Positions 42,601 to 51,631 are shown, counted from the stretch's first letter. The stretch is DNA of 64,000 nt from Deltaproteobacteria bacterium (GCA_029858505.1 JAOUEW010000001.1:372001-436000); one strand, 5' to 3'. Made by a program: numbers and translations. Notes: generated from the sequence alone by a model not told the origin.

Positions 42601-43357
42601 TACCCATCAGCTCGCCGGGCTGATAGCCGAACAAGGTTTCCACCGCCGGGTTGATCCATTGAACCAGGCCCTGGGCGTTGATGAACACCACCCCGTCGGA
42701 GGAACTGCGGGTCATCAGCCGCCCCACCCGCCCCTCCAACTCCCGCAGGGCGGCCTCTCGCCGGGCCTGCCGCAGGGGCAGCCACACGCCCAGCCAAAAG
42801 GCCAACCCCCCCGCCAGCAGGGAAATCAGCTCCAGCCACAGAAAGGGGGCCACCCGGTCCCACAGGGGAAAGCCCAGCAGCAACACCAAGCGATGGGTGG
42901 GAATGGGGGCATAGGCCGAGACTTGCAGCTTGCCGTCCACCGAAATCAGTTTCACCCCCTTTTCCCCAGCCAAACCCTGGGCCAGGGGGGCCAAGAAGGG
43001 AGAGTTTCCCTCCAGGTGTCCCACGGGCGCTAATTGGCCATGGACCTCTGCCAGATACACCCGCAGGCCCTCCGGCGTGTCACCGACCAGGTACAGAAAA
43101 CCCCGCTCGAACAGCGATTGGTTTTTCTCCAAGCTTTCTCGCACCTGCCCCAAGGTGCTGATCAACGGCTGGTTGGGGCTGTGGACTTTGTCATAGGCCG
43201 CCACGGAATCAATGAGGGAGGCCATCATGGTGGCCCGCCACAACAGCCGTTGACTTTGGTCTTGCAGAGAGTGCCAACCGGCCCATCCCAGGGCCAGGGT
43301 AAACAACCCCACGCTCAACCCAATTTGCAATACCCTGATCTGATGTTTTGTTTTCAT
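39635..43357 (-). CDS. Hybrid sensor histidine kinase with PAS, GAF and two receiver domains
   Basis: About 1240 residues. Two membrane spans (about 10-30 and 170-195) bracket a periplasmic sensor. Then PAS (210-330; WINPAVETLFGYQPGELMGK), PAS with PAC (340-455), GAF (480-620), PAS (630-740), HisKA with H753 (FIATVSHELRTPLTSIRGSL), HATPase with its G-boxes (GGTGLGLSICRA), and two receivers (VLVVEDNADD...VLMDLSLPGENG; ILHVEDDKDV...LMIVDQQLPDGDG). ATG 43357 (MKTKHQIRV) was chosen over a TTG upstream. It heads the operon with the response regulator and HPt genes. Confidence 0.92.
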   Translation of the reverse strand: MKTKHQIRVLQIGLSVGLFTLALGWAGWHSLQDQSQRLLWRATMMASLIDSVAAYDKVHSPNQPLISTLGQVRESLEKNQSLFERGFLYLVGDTPEGLRVYLAEVHGQLAPVGHLEGNSPFLAPLAQGLAGEKGVKLISVDGKLQVSAYAPIPTHRLVLLLGFPLWDRVAPFLWLELISLLAGGLAFWLGVWLPLRQARREAALRELEGRVGRLMTRSSSDGVVFINAQGLVQWINPAVETLFGYQPGELMGKNVTLLMPEEHARKHDEYLRRYLAGAPARVIGIGREVTGRRKDGSEFPLHLNISDLKDSEPGVRFAGVLRDLSEITTVEAQLRAAKNSLAKAQAIGHMGSWEWDIPSGGLTWTDEVFRIFGHEPQAFPATYPAFLEAIHPDDREKVTQGVGNAVEKDIPYRVEHRVVRPSGEIRTVLETGEVSRDAAGTPLRMVGTVQDITDLKAIQNELTTRAVQQSALKEILEKVMEGMPSQRLLEHGLSVLGYTLDMNFGHVFLADPKTGHLTPTAAMGWPLEHLPPLKPEDISRSFPSFAANNPTPIPLEGKTALPAHMTRARIQGGLCVILPGKTRPMGLLGVYTSQPREFSREDLHFAESMARMLATALDRERIGAQLEQSMAQLATVVTSAPIMLVAVNGNNQITLVRGRAAKELGFNPQEMEGKSFHEVFSGQPMLDRALNQARDLESETVEVDLGDNIFEVRVSPALEARGRKGGVITVWVEITERKKIERMKSEFIATVSHELRTPLTSIRGSLGLITGGVTGKLPEQTLAMLNIAYNNSERLVRLINDILDIEKIESGNLVFNHRPLDLHQVLVQAVESNQGYAREYGVILEKEIAENETWVMADPDRMIQVLSNLISNAVKFSPRGERVVVRQLVKGKKIRVEVEDHGAGIPKEFQPRVFSKFAQADSSDTRKKGGTGLGLSICRAIVERHGGVIGFSSGPQGGTVFHFELPVYQPLELAHTEENPDHDQVLVVEDNADDIRQVTEILNGLGFKAMVATSAEEAKNLLARYHFQGVLMDLSLPGENGLQLIHEIQQDTRTRHLPVVVLSAYIDSGVRKISGGLASVVDMVDKPFSPDRLVQALSKTGWAVGPHRPVILHVEDDKDVLDFVAATFGNSAEVLQAKTLAAARAILETRTVDLMIVDQQLPDGDGLDLTAHLPATQKHKLPVVVLSAFHLPQGAEERVSSVFMKYESDPGKLKQVVNNLLRKTQASLPEAPLHASTLNG

Positions 43358-43569
43358 AGCCCCCGGAGGACGAATGAGTGCCCCTGAATGGAATAGAATG
43401 GCCTCCCCCAGACATTCAACGAAAACCAAGCCCGACTGGGCTTAAAACTTCCTAAATAATAAAGATTAGTATTTTAGAATTAATGGCGTCATGCTGACAT
43501 TAACGAAAGAAATAGGAAATGATCATTCCGTTTGGCCGTCTTCTTTCCATCCGTTGAACGGACGGACCC

Positions 43570-43596
43570 TTGACACTGCTGGAATCTTTGTGTCAA
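43570..43596. promoter_or_regulatory. Inverted repeat TTGACAC-N13-GTGTCAA upstream of prkB
   Basis: A perfect 7-bp inverted repeat (43570-43576 and 43590-43596) about 200 bases upstream of the phosphoribulokinase start, in the 438-base gap after the kinase start. It could be an operator or a promoter element (it contains TTGACA). The rest of the gap holds no gene I can support. Confidence 0.3.
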
Positions 43597-43795
43597 TTTG
43601 CAGTTTATCGCCCGAATCCCCCGGCTGGCCCTTCCTTGCGGAAAGATCGAAATCGCTTGCCGCCTCAATGGCTTGCGAAAAAAGCGGGAGGGCAAAGCAG
43701 TAGAATGTTAACCGGAATGTTTACCTTGGCTCTCCCAGGCCCCTTGGGCCAGAGAGGGCTTCCCTGACCGAAACCTGACCTTGGATAAAAAGATC

Positions 43796-44779
43796 ATGAA
43801 ACGAAACAGACCTATCATTCTTGGTATCGTGGGGGACAGCGCCGCCGGAAAGACCACCATCACCGGGGGGTTGCGCAAGCTGTTGGGCCACGAAAACGTG
43901 ACCGAAATTTGCACCGACGACTACCACAAGTACGACCGGAAGGAGCGGTCCATTCACAAAATCACCGCCCTGCACCCCGATTGTAACTACCTGGACATCA
44001 TGGAACTGCAACTGGAGCGGCTGCATTACGGTCAGCCCATCCTGAAGCCCGTGTACGATCACGATGACGGCACCCTGACCCGGCCGGAATACGTGACCCC
44101 CCGCGAGTACGTCATCATCGAAGGGCTGCTGGGGTATTACACCCCCCCCATGCGCAACTTCTATGACATCAAGGTTTACCTGGCCCCGCCGGAAGACCTG
44201 CGGATGGTGTGGAAGATCAAGCGCGACTGCTCCAAGCGGGGCTACACCGAAGACCAAGTGCGCGATGAAATGGTGAAGCGCGAGCCCGACTCCGAAGCCT
44301 TCATCCGCCCCCAGCGTAAGTTCGCCGACATCATCATCGAGTTCTACCCCAAGCCTGGGGTGGATTTGAAAGACGCCGGCCCCAACCTGAACGTGCGGCT
44401 GATTCTGCGGCCAACCATTCCTCATCCAGACATCAGCTATCTGGCCGACAACAAAGACGCCCACGAGGCGGGAATCCGCTTCAAACTGGGCCGCGACTCT
44501 GGCATGCCGGTGGATATTTTGGAAATTGACGGCGACGTGACCCCCGAACACGCCCGGGAATTGGAAAAGCGCATTTGGGACCACCTGCCCGAGTTGGAAC
44601 CCATCAACCCCGACCAGTTCGGCAAGTTCATGGACGCCGGGAAAGAACGGCACAGCGACCCGCTGGCCATTACCCAGCTGCTGCTGACCTATCACCTGCT
44701 GCGGGAATATGAAGGCAATACCGTGCCTTTCGCCCCCCCCGTGGCGGCCATGTCTCGCCTGAAAGGCCCCGGCAAGTAA
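43796..44779 (+). CDS. prkB: Phosphoribulokinase
   Basis: 327 residues. Converts ribulose-5-P to ribulose-1,5-bisphosphate, the CO2 acceptor of the Calvin cycle. Walker A is VGDSAAGKTT near residue 12-21. The HPDCNYLDIMELQLERLHYG segment and YVIIEGLLGYYTPPMRNFYD are typical of the family. The start is ATG 43796 (MKRNRPIILG); an upstream TTG is less likely. It is directly followed by a terminator, then tkt and rpe, so the three are near each other but transkeletal expression is separate. Confidence 0.93.
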   Translation: MKRNRPIILGIVGDSAAGKTTITGGLRKLLGHENVTEICTDDYHKYDRKERSIHKITALHPDCNYLDIMELQLERLHYGQPILKPVYDHDDGTLTRPEYVTPREYVIIEGLLGYYTPPMRNFYDIKVYLAPPEDLRMVWKIKRDCSKRGYTEDQVRDEMVKREPDSEAFIRPQRKFADIIIEFYPKPGVDLKDAGPNLNVRLILRPTIPHPDISYLADNKDAHEAGIRFKLGRDSGMPVDILEIDGDVTPEHARELEKRIWDHLPELEPINPDQFGKFMDAGKERHSDPLAITQLLLTYHLLREYEGNTVPFAPPVAAMSRLKGPGK

Positions 44780-44796
44780 CGCCGGGGCGGTTTTTT
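44766..44796 (+). terminator. Terminator overlapping the prkB stop codon
   Basis: GCCCCGGC (44766-44773), AAGTAAC, GCCGGGGC (44781-44788), then GG and six T residues. The stem begins inside the last codons of prkB and its loop holds the TAA stop. It should end prkB transcripts before tkt. Confidence 0.88.
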
Positions 44797-44840
44797 AGAT
44801 CACCCACACTCCCAGAACGCTCCATTCCTAGGAAGGCCCG

Positions 44841-46859
44841 ATGACCGAAGAAATTTCTGCCAGCCAGCTGCCACAGTTTGCCGCCAACGCCCTGCGTGCC
44901 CTGGCCATGGATGCCGTGCAAAAAGCCAACTCTGGCCACCCGGGCCAGCCCATGGGCATGGCCGATGCGGCCTCGGTGGTGTGGAACAAATTTTTGAAGC
45001 ACAATCCCTCCGACCCCAAGTGGTTCGACCGGGACCGCTTCGTGTTGTCCGGTGGCCATGGCTCGATGCTGCTGTACGGTCTGCTGCACTTAAGCGGCTA
45101 TGACCTGCCCATGAAAGAACTGGAAAACTTCCGCCAACTGAACTCGAAGACCCCCGGCCACCCCGAATACGGCCACACCGTGGGGGTAGAGGTGACCACC
45201 GGCCCCCTGGGGCAGGGGGTGTGCAACGCCGTGGGCTTTGCCCTGGCCGAGCGGATGATGGCGGCCCGGTTTAACAAGCCCGGCCACGAGATGATTTCTC
45301 ATTACACCTACGTGTTGGCTGGCGACGGCGACATGCAGGAAGGGATTTCTCACGAGGCCGGGGCCATGGCGGGCCACCTGGGCCTGGGGCGGCTGATTGT
45401 GCTGTGGGACGACAACGGCATTACTATTGACGGCCACACCGACCTGTCTACCTCGGAAGACGTGCTGGCCCGGTTTGCGTCTTATGGCTGGCACACCCTG
45501 AGCGTGGACGGCCACGACCAGAAGGCCCTGGAAGAGGCCATCAAAAAGGCCCAGGCCGAAACCGGCAAGCCCACCCTGATCGGTTGCAAAACCGTGATCG
45601 GCTATGGCGCCCCCACCCGGGCGGGCACCCACAAGGCCCACGGCGAGCCCCTGGGCGAGGAAGAAATCAAGGGCGCCCGGCAAAAGCTGGGCTGGTCCTG
45701 GCCTCCCTTTCAAGTGCCGGCCCCGGTGCTGGATTTCTGGCGCCAGGCCAAAGACCGCGGCCAGCAGGCCAACAAAGCCTGGGCCGACAAACTGGCGGCC
45801 TATCAAAAAGCGTTCCCCGCCGAAGGGGCCGAGTTGGCCCGTATTGCCCGGGGAGAAGACCCCAAGGATTGGAAGGCCGGTTTGGACAAGCTGCGCGACA
45901 GCTGGCTGAAAGAACCCCCCACCCTGGCCACCCGTGCCTCTTCCGGCAAGGTGCTGGAAGCCCTGGTGCATAACCACCCCGACATGGTGGGCGGCTCCGC
46001 CGACCTGACCCCCTCCAACAACACCCACCCAGGGAAAGTGGAGGACGTGAACAAAAAGAACAACTATGCCGGGCGGTACATTCGCTACGGCATTCGGGAG
46101 CACGGCATGGGCTCGGTGATGAACGGCTTGGCCCTGCACGGGGGGGTGGTTCCCTACGGCGGAACCTTCCTGGTGTTCTCCGACTACGCCCGGCCCGCGG
46201 TGCGCCTGAGCGCCCTGATGGGGCTGCGGGTGGTGTATGTGTTTACCCACGACAGCATTGGGGTGGGGGAAGACGGCCCCACCCACCAGCCGGTGGAGCA
46301 TTACGCCGCCCTGCGGGCCATTCCCAACTTGGCGGTGTTCCGCCCGGCGGACGCCCTGGAAACCCTGGAGTCTTGGGAAACGGCGGTGACCATGACAGAC
46401 ACCCCCAGCGCCCTGCTGCTGACCCGCCAGAACCTGCCCCCCCTGCCCCGCTTGGGCAAAGACGGCGCGGCCAAGGGCGGCTATGTGGTGAGCGAGCCCC
46501 CCAACGGCTTGCCCCTGAAAGCCGTGGTGATGGCCACCGGGTCGGAGGTGCATTTGGCCGTGGCGGCCCAGGCCGAACTGGCCAAAGAGAACATCGGCGT
46601 GCGGGTGGTGAGCCTGCCCTGCTGGAAACTGTTTGAAGACCAACCCCAGTCTTACCGTGACCAGGTGATTCCCCCAGGCGTGACCGCCCGGGTGGGCGTG
46701 GAAGCCGGGATTTCCCTGGGTTGGGACCGCTACATCGGCCTGAAGGGCCGCATGGTGTGCATGAAGGGCTTTGGGGCCTCGGCCCCCGGCGGTAAACTGT
46801 TCGAGCACTTTGGCATTACCGCCAAGGCCGTGGTTGCCGCCGTGAAGGAGCAGGTATGA
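44841..46859 (+). CDS. tkt: Transketolase
   Basis: 672 residues. TPP-dependent two-carbon transfer in the Calvin cycle and pentose-phosphate pathway. The TPP motif is GDGDMQEGISHEA with WDDNGITIDG downstream; HPGQPMGMADAASV near residue 35 and the later EDGPTHQPVEHYAALRAIPN are conserved. ATG 44841 follows AGGAAGG. The stop overlaps rpe (ATGA), so tkt and rpe are coupled. It is next to prkB, supporting a role in the Calvin cycle. Confidence 0.96.
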   Translation: MTEEISASQLPQFAANALRALAMDAVQKANSGHPGQPMGMADAASVVWNKFLKHNPSDPKWFDRDRFVLSGGHGSMLLYGLLHLSGYDLPMKELENFRQLNSKTPGHPEYGHTVGVEVTTGPLGQGVCNAVGFALAERMMAARFNKPGHEMISHYTYVLAGDGDMQEGISHEAGAMAGHLGLGRLIVLWDDNGITIDGHTDLSTSEDVLARFASYGWHTLSVDGHDQKALEEAIKKAQAETGKPTLIGCKTVIGYGAPTRAGTHKAHGEPLGEEEIKGARQKLGWSWPPFQVPAPVLDFWRQAKDRGQQANKAWADKLAAYQKAFPAEGAELARIARGEDPKDWKAGLDKLRDSWLKEPPTLATRASSGKVLEALVHNHPDMVGGSADLTPSNNTHPGKVEDVNKKNNYAGRYIRYGIREHGMGSVMNGLALHGGVVPYGGTFLVFSDYARPAVRLSALMGLRVVYVFTHDSIGVGEDGPTHQPVEHYAALRAIPNLAVFRPADALETLESWETAVTMTDTPSALLLTRQNLPPLPRLGKDGAAKGGYVVSEPPNGLPLKAVVMATGSEVHLAVAAQAELAKENIGVRVVSLPCWKLFEDQPQSYRDQVIPPGVTARVGVEAGISLGWDRYIGLKGRMVCMKGFGASAPGGKLFEHFGITAKAVVAAVKEQV

Positions 46860-47524
46860 TCAAAATCGCTCCGTCTCTGCTGTCGGCCGACTTTGGCCGC
46901 ATCAACGAGGAAATCGCCGCCGTGCACGAGGCCGGTGCCGACTGGGTTCACCTGGACGTGATGGACAATCATTTCGTTCCGAACCTGACCTTTGGCCCGC
47001 CCATTGTGGCCCGCATGAAGAAGCGGGAGGGATTGGTGTATGACGCCCACCTGATGGTGCAGAATCCGGATTCGTTGGCAGAGGCCTTCGCCAAGGCGGG
47101 GTGCCACTACATCACCATCCACGCCGAGGCCACCCACCACTTGCAGCGGTCCATTAAGCACATTCAGTCGTTCAAGGTGAAGGCGGGGGTTTCTCTGAAC
47201 CCCCACACCCCCTTGAATGTGCTGGATTGGGTGCTGGAAGACCTGGACATGGTGTTGCTGATGAGCGTAAACCCCGGCTTTGGCGGGCAGTCTTACATTC
47301 CTCAGGTCACCCGGAAAATTGCCCAACTGCGGGAAACCCTGGACAAACGAGGATTGGGCCGCGTGGAAATTCAGGTGGACGGCGGGGTGAACAACGACAC
47401 GGTGAAAGAGGTCGTGGCCGCTGGCGCCACCTGCTTGGTGGCGGGTACCGCTGTGTTTGGCCAACCCGACTACAAAAAAGCCATCGCCACCTTGCGGGAA
47501 TTGGCTGCCCAGGCCAAAAAATAA
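46856..47524 (+). CDS. rpe: Ribulose-phosphate 3-epimerase
   Basis: 222 residues, TIM barrel. Interconverts ribulose-5-P and xylulose-5-P. Conserved blocks: IAPSLLSADFGRINEEIA, VHLDVMDNHFVPNLTFGPPI, then a phosphate-binding segment (VLLMSVNPGFGGQ), and EIQVDGGVNNDTV. Its ATG overlaps the tkt stop. Together tkt-rpe regenerate ribulose-5-P for the phosphoribulokinase just upstream. Confidence 0.97.
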   Translation: MIKIAPSLLSADFGRINEEIAAVHEAGADWVHLDVMDNHFVPNLTFGPPIVARMKKREGLVYDAHLMVQNPDSLAEAFAKAGCHYITIHAEATHHLQRSIKHIQSFKVKAGVSLNPHTPLNVLDWVLEDLDMVLLMSVNPGFGGQSYIPQVTRKIAQLRETLDKRGLGRVEIQVDGGVNNDTVKEVVAAGATCLVAGTAVFGQPDYKKAIATLRELAAQAKK

Positions 47525-47662
47525 ATCTTCCGTTTGATTTCCTGGTTGAGTGTGATAGAAACCATAACCCGAAGCCATCATCCGAAGATTGTGTGTCGGG
47601 TGGAAGGGGGGGGCGCCTAGGTTTTTTCTGGCCGGAGCGCTCCGGAATTTTGAACTTGTTGA

Positions 47663-48169
47663 ATGCAAAGCCTTTTCAGGATGATGCCCATGCCCGGTTT
47701 TTCCAGCGCAGTCATGAAAGAGGTGGAAGGGATCTTCCAACGATACCCCCGGAAGGAGCACGCCCTGCTTCCCCTGATTCATTTGGTTCTTCGGGAGAAC
47801 AAGGGCTGTGTTCCAGAGGAATGGGACCAGGTGTTGGCCGACATGGTGGGGGTTTCCCTGAACCATGTGCGGGGGGTGATTACGTTTTACGATATGCTGC
47901 AGCGCGAGCCCCGGGGCAAGCACCACATTCGGGTGTGCACCAGCATTCCCTGCGGTCTGTGCGGCGGTGACAAAGTGCTGGAGCGGATGGAAGACGCGCT
48001 GGGCATTCACGCTGGGCAAACCACCCCGGATGGCATGATTAGCCTGGAGGAAGTGCAGTGCATCGCCGCCTGCGACAAGGCCCCCCTGATTCAAGTGGAT
48101 GACCACTTTGCCCAACAGGTGGATCCGGATCGCGTGGAAGAGGTGGTGGCTGCCATGAGGAGAAAGTAA
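47663..48169 (+). CDS. nuoE: NADH-quinone oxidoreductase subunit E
   Basis: 168 residues, 24-kDa subunit carrying the N1a [2Fe-2S] cluster: C92 and C97 (RVCTSIPCG), C133 and C137 (VQCIAACDKAP). Part of the NADH-oxidising arm of complex I. ATG 47663 or an internal ATG (47681) could start it. It is the first gene of the nuo set; a 14-bp palindrome CCGGAGCGCTCCGG lies at 47632-47645 before it. It ends 3 bases before nuoF. Confidence 0.93.
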   Translation: MQSLFRMMPMPGFSSAVMKEVEGIFQRYPRKEHALLPLIHLVLRENKGCVPEEWDQVLADMVGVSLNHVRGVITFYDMLQREPRGKHHIRVCTSIPCGLCGGDKVLERMEDALGIHAGQTTPDGMISLEEVQCIAACDKAPLIQVDDHFAQQVDPDRVEEVVAAMRRK

Positions 48170-48172
48170 CGG

Positions 48173-49423
48173 ATGCTAAAAGAAACCTTGCTGCTGGCTA
48201 AAAACATCCGCACCGATGGCTACGATGGCTCGTTGGAGGCCTATCGCCGAGCCGGGGGTTATACCGCCCTGGAAAAGGTGATGAAGTCCATGACCCCTGA
48301 TCAGGTGATCGAGGTGGTGAAGGCTTCTGGCTTGCGGGGGCGGGGCGGGGCGGGCTTTCCCACCGGCATGAAGTGGGGGTTTATACCCAAAGACCGCAAG
48401 CCCACCTACATGGTGTGCAATGCCGACGAAGCCGAGCCCGGCACCTTCAAAGACCATTTCCTGATCAACAACGATCCCCATTTGTTTCTGGAGGGGATGA
48501 TTTTGGGCTCTTACGCCATTGGCTGCAACCACGGCTATATTTATATCCGCGGCAGGTCGGTGCGCCCTGCCCAGCGAATCAACGAAGCCATTGAGTACCT
48601 GTACAAAGCGGGACTGCTGGGCAAAAACATTCTGGGATCGGGGTTCAGCTTAGACTTAACCGTGCACCGGGGCGCTGGCGCCTACATTTGTGGCGAGGAA
48701 ACCGCCCTGCTGGAATCGCTGGAGGGCAAGCGGGGTCAACCCCGGGTTAAGCCCCCCTTTCCGGCCACCCATGGCTATAACGCCTGCCCCACCAGCGTGA
48801 ACAACGTGGAAACCCTGGCCTGTGTGCCCTTTATCGTGAAAGAGGGGGCCGAGGCCTTTAAGAAAATTGGAACCCCCAACAACTATGGCACCCGCCTGGT
48901 GGGCATTAGCGGGCACGCGGCCAAGCCTGGCATTTACGAGGTGGCCATGGGGGTCAGCATGAAGCAGATCATCAACGATCTGGGCGGCGGCGTGCGGGGC
49001 GGCAAAAAATTGAAAGCCGTGATTCCTGGCGGGTCTTCGTCCAACGTGCTGCGCCCGGAGGAAATCGACATTCCCTTCGACTTCGACTCCGTGGCCAAGG
49101 CGGGATCCATGCTGGGCACCGCCGCCCTGATGCTGTTCGACGAAGATACCGATATCGTGGAACTGGCTTATCGCACGATTCTGTTTTACAACCACGAGTC
49201 GTGCGGGCAATGCACGCCCTGCCGCGAGGGAACCTTTTGGCTTCGCAACCTGGTGCGAGACTTCCGGGAAAACCTGGGCGACAGCCAAAAGTTAGAGCGG
49301 ATCGGGCGGGTGTCTCAACAGATGTTCGGCACTTCGCTGTGCGCGCTGAACGACGCCGCCGCGGGGCCCATCAAAGCGTTTGTGACCAAGTATCCAGAAG
49401 AATTCAAAAAACATTTCATCTGA
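48173..49423 (+). CDS. nuoF: NADH-quinone oxidoreductase subunit F
   Basis: 416 residues. Carries FMN and the NADH site (SGLRGRGGAGFPTGMKWGFI; ADEAEPGTFKDHFL) and the N3 [4Fe-4S] cluster: SCGQCTPCREGT supplies three cysteines and SLCALND the fourth. Complete in length. It accepts electrons from NADH and passes them to NuoG. The gene lies between nuoE and nuoG with short gaps of 3 and 16 bases. Confidence 0.97.
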   Translation: MLKETLLLAKNIRTDGYDGSLEAYRRAGGYTALEKVMKSMTPDQVIEVVKASGLRGRGGAGFPTGMKWGFIPKDRKPTYMVCNADEAEPGTFKDHFLINNDPHLFLEGMILGSYAIGCNHGYIYIRGRSVRPAQRINEAIEYLYKAGLLGKNILGSGFSLDLTVHRGAGAYICGEETALLESLEGKRGQPRVKPPFPATHGYNACPTSVNNVETLACVPFIVKEGAEAFKKIGTPNNYGTRLVGISGHAAKPGIYEVAMGVSMKQIINDLGGGVRGGKKLKAVIPGGSSSNVLRPEEIDIPFDFDSVAKAGSMLGTAALMLFDEDTDIVELAYRTILFYNHESCGQCTPCREGTFWLRNLVRDFRENLGDSQKLERIGRVSQQMFGTSLCALNDAAAGPIKAFVTKYPEEFKKHFI

Positions 49424-49439
49424 CCCGAAAGGGGCCGAT

Positions 49440-51023
49440 ATGCCCACCTTTTATCTGGACGACAAGCCGGTGGAGTTCCAGGAGGGGCAAACCATCCTCC
49501 AAGCGGCCATGGCCGCCGGCACGGAGATTCCACATTACTGCTACCACGACGCGTTGTCGGTGGTGGCCACCTGCCGCCAATGCCTGGTCGATATCACCGA
49601 CCTGGGCAACGGAAAGGGCCTGCCCAAACTGGCGACCTCGTGTTCTACCCAGGCCGCGGCGGGGATGAAAGTGTCGTCCACCAATCAAAAAGTGCGAGAC
49701 GGCCAGAACATCATCAACGAATTGCTGTTGGTGAATCATCCCCTCGACTGCCCCATCTGCGATCAGTCGGGCGAGTGCGATCTGCAAAACTACGCCTTCC
49801 GCTATGGCACCGGCCATTCGGAAATGGCCTACGAAAAGCGCACCTATGGCTGGCGCGACGTGGGCACGTTTATCATGCTGGAGCGCAACCGCTGCATTCA
49901 TTGTTCCCGCTGCGAGCGGTTCTCGATGGAAATTGAAGGCCACCACGATTTTGGCCATTTTCTACGCACCCACGAGCTGACTTTCGACACCTACAAAGAC
50001 CACCAAATTACCCACAAGTTCCAGGGAAACCTGGCCGACCTGTGCCCCGTGGGGGCCATCACCGAGCGGGAATTCCGCTTTAAAAAGCGCGCCTGGAAAC
50101 TGGAGCGCACCCCCTCGGTTTGCCCCGGTTGTTCCACTGGCTGCAACATTACCGTGGACCACAACGACGGCAAGGTGGAGCGGCTGAAGCCCCGCGAGAA
50201 CAAGGACGTCAACCAGTGGTGGATGTGCGATGAGGGCCGCCTGACCTATCGCAAGGCCAACGATAAAACGCTGCGCCTGACCGAGCCCCTGGCCCGGGTG
50301 AAGGGCGCGCTGGTCCCCGCGGCTTGGAACGCCCTGCTGGAAGCGGTGGCGGGCAAGGTGAAGGATTTGAGTGCCTCTGGCGATCAAGTGGTGGCGGTGG
50401 CCGATCTGGATTCCACCCTGGAAGAATTGTTTCTGCTGAAGAACCTGCTGGCGGGGGCCTTTGGCTCCGGGCAGTTTTTTGCCCCCCACGCGCCAGAATC
50501 TGCCGCCCCGGCGGGCGCCCGCTTTTTGGAAACCCTGATTACCCCAGACAAAACCCCCAACGCCCAAGGGGCTAAGTTGCTGGGTTTCCAGAGTGAAGCC
50601 GGAAACAAAGGCATGGAAAAAGCCCTGGGCAAGGCCAAGGTGGTGTTCGTGCTGGGTGCCCCAGAGGCCTCTCCAGCCCTGTTGAATGCTGCCCGCAAAG
50701 CCGAGTTGGTGGTGCAAGTGGCCGCCTACCGCTCGGAGTGGTTTGACATGGCCGATGTGATTCTGCCTGCCCTGACCTGGACGGAAAAATATGGCACCTG
50801 GGCCAACAAACAACGCCGGGTGCAGGCCCTGCGGCAGGCGGTGAACGGGCCCGGCGAAGCCAGGGACCCTTTAAGGATTCTCCCCGACCTGATGCGGGCC
50901 CTGGGCCAAGAGGCCAGCTTTGCCCCGGCACCAGACGTGCTGGACCGGCTGGCCAAGGGCGAGAAAAAATTTGCTGGGGTTTCTTGGAAGGTCGTGGGCC
51001 AACAGGGGTTCACCCTGGCTTGA
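49440..51023 (+). CDS. nuoG: NADH-quinone oxidoreductase subunit G (short form)
   Basis: 527 residues. N1b [2Fe-2S]: C34, C45, C48, C68. N5: H100, C104, C107, C113. N4: C152, C155, C158, C202. N7 ligands C228, C231, C235 and C263 are present. The molybdopterin-like region after residue 270 is much shorter than in E. coli (908 residues), as in the short NuoG of several lineages. It starts 16 bases after nuoF. nuoH and nuoI do not follow; the next gene is nuoJ. Confidence 0.92.
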   Translation: MPTFYLDDKPVEFQEGQTILQAAMAAGTEIPHYCYHDALSVVATCRQCLVDITDLGNGKGLPKLATSCSTQAAAGMKVSSTNQKVRDGQNIINELLLVNHPLDCPICDQSGECDLQNYAFRYGTGHSEMAYEKRTYGWRDVGTFIMLERNRCIHCSRCERFSMEIEGHHDFGHFLRTHELTFDTYKDHQITHKFQGNLADLCPVGAITEREFRFKKRAWKLERTPSVCPGCSTGCNITVDHNDGKVERLKPRENKDVNQWWMCDEGRLTYRKANDKTLRLTEPLARVKGALVPAAWNALLEAVAGKVKDLSASGDQVVAVADLDSTLEELFLLKNLLAGAFGSGQFFAPHAPESAAPAGARFLETLITPDKTPNAQGAKLLGFQSEAGNKGMEKALGKAKVVFVLGAPEASPALLNAARKAELVVQVAAYRSEWFDMADVILPALTWTEKYGTWANKQRRVQALRQAVNGPGEARDPLRILPDLMRALGQEASFAPAPDVLDRLAKGEKKFAGVSWKVVGQQGFTLA

Positions 51024-51103
51024 CCCCCAAAGATCACGCTCGAACCCAATCATATTCACAATAAAACGGCTGGAAATATTTTTTACACTCAAGAAGGCGA
51101 TCC

Positions 51104-51631
51104 ATGGACCTGATGTTCTACTTTTTTGGCGGATTGGCGGTGCTGGGCGCCCTGGCGGTTCTGGTGCTACGCAGCCCCGTGTATTGCGCCCTGGCTTTGG
51201 TGGGGTCCTTCTTCTGCTTGGGGGTGGTGTACATTCTGTTGAACTCTGAGTTCATCGCCGCCGTGCAGGTGCTGGTGTATGCCGGGGCCATCATGGTGTT
51301 GTTCTTGTTTGTCATCATGCTGCTGAACGTGCAGGCCGAGGCCCGCTTCCCCTTCACCGGGCGCCTTCCTCAAATCACTGGGCTGGCCCTGGCGGTGTCT
51401 ATTCTCACCCAGTTGGTGGGTTTGTTCCGCAGCCCCCTGGTGGGACCCAAGGGGGTGTACCCCGTGGAGCGGATCGCGGAGGAGGGGTCCGTAGAAGTGG
51501 TGGGGCAGTTGCTGTTCACCGATTACGTGCTGGCCTTTGAGGTGATTTCGATTCTGCTGCTGGTGGCGGTGGTGGGGGCGGTGGTGCTGGCCAAGCGGCG
51601 GGTCAAAAGCGAGACGGGAGAGAACGCATGA
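51104..51631 (+). CDS. nuoJ: NADH-quinone oxidoreductase subunit J
   Basis: 175 residues, five transmembrane helices ([40 protein letters not shown]). The second shows the family motif [11 protein letters not shown]. Membrane subunit of complex I at the proton channel region. Stop overlaps nuoK (ATGA). Confidence 0.95.
   Translation: MDLMFYFFGGLAVLGALAVLVLRSPVYCALALVGSFFCLGVVYILLNSEFIAAVQVLVYAGAIMVLFLFVIMLLNVQAEARFPFTGRLPQITGLALAVSILTQLVGLFRSPLVGPKGVYPVERIAEEGSVEVVGQLLFTDYVLAFEVISILLLVAVVGAVVLAKRRVKSETGENA

Noticed and set aside
45090-46808. Long open frame antisense to transketolase
   Set aside because: It is a shadow of tkt: His/Gly/Gln-rich, no recognisable domain, and tkt is complete and conserved on the other strand.
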